24,222 nucleotides of DNA, from the NCBI GenBank assembly GCA_964447735.1, contig CAYUTJ010000006.1, forward strand, positions 1 through 24,222, read 5' to 3'. The DNA comes from CAYSYN01 sp964447735 (lineage in GTDB: Bacteria > Patescibacteriota > Minisyncoccia > Minisyncoccales > GBS-2). Shown here piece after piece: positions 22,836 through 24,222 of the stretch. The first letter of the stretch is position 1. The number at the start of each line of letters is the position of its first letter. The notes under the pieces were generated by a model. It was not told the DNA's origin, did no database searches, and saw nothing but the letters and a program-made list of their open reading frames with translations. The translations under genes were made by a program, and so were the position numbers.

Positions 22836-22858
22836 AGGGCAATTTTGCCCTTCTTTTT
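22836..22858 (+). terminator. Terminator of the 103-aa gene
   Basis: AGGGC, loop AATTTT-like, GCCCT followed by TCTTTTT. Short stem (22836-22840/22847-22851) that can extend by A-T pairs. Confidence 0.7.
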
Positions 22859-22875
22859 ATTATCACTCTCAAGTC

Positions 22876-22903
22876 TTGACTGATAATCTTGATTTGCTAA
22901 AAT
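22876..22903 (+). promoter_or_regulatory. Leaderless promoter of hrcA
   Basis: TTGACT (22876-22881), 16-nt spacer, TGC and TAAAAT (22898-22903), 7 nt to ATG 22911. The perfect palindrome TCAAG-T-CTTGA (22869-22879) overlaps the -35, and a further CTTGA lies at 22888. Half-sites TTATCACTC (22860-22868) and GCTAA (22896-22900) recall CIRCE but are spaced far too wide. The operator, if any, is not the standard one. Confidence 0.6.
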
Positions 22904-22910
22904 ATAATAA

Positions 22911-23609
22911 ATGGAATTAACGCAAAGACAATCTAAAATTTTAGTTTGGGTTGTCAGAGATTATATCGATTTGGCAAGGCCAATTTCTTCTCAGTTCTTA
23001 GAGAAAAAACATAAAATTGGAATTTCCTCTCCAATGATTAGAATTGAAATGCAAAGATTGACAGAAAGAGGATTCTTAAAACAACCTCACACTTCAGCAG
23101 GAAGAATTCCAACTGATAAAGGCTATAGATTCTTTGTTGATAGAATAATAGAAAAAACAAAGAAAAAAGAGAAAAGAGAAAAAGATTGGATAGAAAAGGA
23201 AATTGGAGATGTAGTAAGGTTGGTTCAGGTTCTAACAAAAAATTTGGCTGAAAGAACAAAATCTTTAGTTTTGAGTTATTTGAAAGAAAGAGAGATTTTA
23301 TTCAAAGAAGGATGGGATGTTCTAAAAGAACCAGAATTTAGAGATGAAAAATTAGTTTCCAGATTTTTAGAATTTCTGTTAGAATTTGAAAAGATGCTTG
23401 GTGAATTTGAGATCCGCTCTGAAATTGAAGTTTTTATTGGAAAAGAAAATCCATTTCCAAAAGGGAAAGAATTCAGTCTCATCTTTTCAAAATGTTGTCT
23501 TCCAAAGAGAAAAGAAGGTATATTTGCTTTAGTTGGTCCAAAAAGGATGGATTATTACAGAAATATTACTTTGCTTGAGTCTTTAAGAGAATCTCTGACA
23601 AAATTTTAA
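22911..23609 (+). CDS. hrcA: Heat-inducible transcription repressor HrcA, short form
   Basis: 232 aa. The N-terminal winged-helix domain is clear: LTQRQSKILVWVVRDYIDLARPISSQFLEKKHKIGISSPMIR (4-44) and ERGFLKQPHTSAGRIPTDKGYRFFVDRI (52-79) are the HrcA signatures. The usual protein is about 340 aa; here the GAF-like dimer domain and insert are reduced, ending with GIFALVGPKRMDYYRNITLLESLRESL, a recognisable HrcA C-terminus. So it is internally shortened rather than cut off. It represses chaperone genes and heads hrcA-grpE, overlapping grpE by 1 nt (TAATG). Confidence 0.87.
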   Translation: MELTQRQSKILVWVVRDYIDLARPISSQFLEKKHKIGISSPMIRIEMQRLTERGFLKQPHTSAGRIPTDKGYRFFVDRIIEKTKKKEKREKDWIEKEIGDVVRLVQVLTKNLAERTKSLVLSYLKEREILFKEGWDVLKEPEFRDEKLVSRFLEFLLEFEKMLGEFEIRSEIEVFIGKENPFPKGKEFSLIFSKCCLPKRKEGIFALVGPKRMDYYRNITLLESLRESLTKF

Positions 23610-24109
23610 TGGCTGAAAAAGAAGAAATTGAAAAATTAAAAAAAGAAATTGAAGAGTTAAAGAAAAAATTAGAAGAATCAGAAAAGTTAAAACAAGAATA
23701 TTTAGCTGGGTGGCAAAGGGCACGGGCTGACCTTTTGAATTATAAAAAAGAAGAATTAGAAAGAGTAGGAAATTTAGTAAAGGTTGCGACAGAAAATCTT
23801 ATTTTGGAACTTTTACCAATCTTGGATAATTTTGATATTGCAGAAAAGAATTTGCCAAAAGAAAAAAGGGAAGATCCAAACATTAAAGGTTTTTTGCAAA
23901 TTAAAAAACAAATTTTAGATTTTTTAAAAAAGCAAGGAGTGGAGGAGATAAAGACAGTTGGTGAAAAATTGAACTTACAATTTCATGAAGTTGTTGAGGA
24001 GGTGGATACAGATGAAATCGAAACAGGTTATATCGTAGAAGAAGTTCAAAAGGGTTATAAAATAAATGGCAGGGTTTTGAGGCCCGCTAAAGTAAAGGTC
24101 GCCAAGTAA
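23609..24109 (+). CDS. grpE: GrpE nucleotide exchange factor
   Basis: 166 aa; releases ADP from DnaK. Long N-terminal coiled coil (2-35), the helical dimer part QEYLAGWQRARADLLNYKKE (about 30-49), LLPILDNFDIAEKNLP (about 70-85), and the C-terminal beta domain with FHEVVEEVDTDEIETGYIVEEVQKGYKINGRVLRPAKVKVAK, the standard GrpE ending. Slightly short but complete. No dnaK is visible in the window; it may follow beyond the end. Confidence 0.94.
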   Translation: MAEKEEIEKLKKEIEELKKKLEESEKLKQEYLAGWQRARADLLNYKKEELERVGNLVKVATENLILELLPILDNFDIAEKNLPKEKREDPNIKGFLQIKKQILDFLKKQGVEEIKTVGEKLNLQFHEVVEEVDTDEIETGYIVEEVQKGYKINGRVLRPAKVKVAK

Positions 24110-24125
24110 ATTTCTAAAAAATTTC

Positions 24126-24222
24126 ATGCCAATTATTCCCTGGAGACCTTTTTGGGAGTTAGAGAGGTGGTTTGAGGAAGAATTTCCTGAGTTTTTTGAG
24201 TGGTCAAGATTTCCCAAAATTA
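24126..24222 (+). CDS. Hsp20 small heat-shock protein, N-terminus (partial)
   Basis: An ATG 16 nt after grpE opens a frame that runs to the window edge, 32 codons plus one base. It begins MPIIPWRPFWELERWFEE, the Trp/Phe-rich start typical of small heat-shock proteins (compare the xxPWxPFxELxRLxxE pattern). The alpha-crystallin domain lies outside the window, so the call rests on the N-terminal arm and on the hrcA-grpE context. The upstream CTAAAAAATTTC could be a weak -10 5 nt before the ATG. Confidence 0.7.
   Translation, partial: MPIIPWRPFWELERWFEEEFPEFFEWSRFPKI

Overview
The window looks like part of a chromosome from a member of the Candidate Phyla Radiation (Patescibacteria). Protein genes are very AT-rich and Lys/Ile/Phe-rich, and they are packed with 1-16 nt overlaps. 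The rRNA genes are strikingly GC-rich by contrast. The 16S carries departures from the bacterial consensus that I associate with CPR lineages (AATAGACGG for AATTGACGG, TACTCACCGCCC for TACACACCGCCC), and the 23S is interrupted by insertions. The strong rRNA/coding GC contrast suggests, but does not prove, a thermophile. I cannot place it below superphylum level.

Layout. 1-1780: 16S rRNA with its processing stem and an intrinsic terminator. 1801-3553: three co-directional genes (YbaK-like deacylase, SAM methyltransferase, GT2 glycosyltransferase); the last runs into tRNA-Ile. 3520-3737: tRNA-Ile(GAU) and tRNA-Ala(UGC). 3788-4468: membrane protein. 4473-8754: 23S rRNA unit with its own promoter, a possible attenuator leader, an IVS-like insertion coding a GIY-YIG protein, and a complete group I intron coding a LAGLIDADG endonuclease. 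8893-9023: 5S rRNA. 9047-11971: mreC-mreD-PBP2. 11992-13458: lysS. 13691-19080: serS, alpha/beta hydrolase, murF with a membrane domain, FemAB-like gene, ftsQ. 19070-22430 (minus): two GT39/ArnT-like membrane glycosyltransferases. 22507-22818: small membrane protein. 22911-24222: hrcA, grpE, start of an Hsp20 gene. Themes are ribosome synthesis, tRNA charging, cell-wall growth and division, surface glycosylation and heat shock.

Three system-level observations stand out. (1) A nearly identical 24-28 nt palindrome (CCCCCCAGAT, variable 2-6 nt loop, ATCTGGGGGG) forms hairpin tips at eight clear rRNA sites (two in 16S, six in 23S), forms P8 of the group I intron, and has one diverged relative in 16S. 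I see no copy in the protein-coding regions. (2) The predicted 16S 3' tail has no anti-Shine-Dalgarno CCUCC, and seven protein-gene promoters of this window place the -10 hexamer only 5-8 nt before the start codon, so the mRNAs should be leaderless. (3) The group I intron can be resolved to the base (U2500 site, P1, P10, P2-P9 core); the endonuclease start codon lies inside the P5 stem while a leaderless promoter sits in the same stem.
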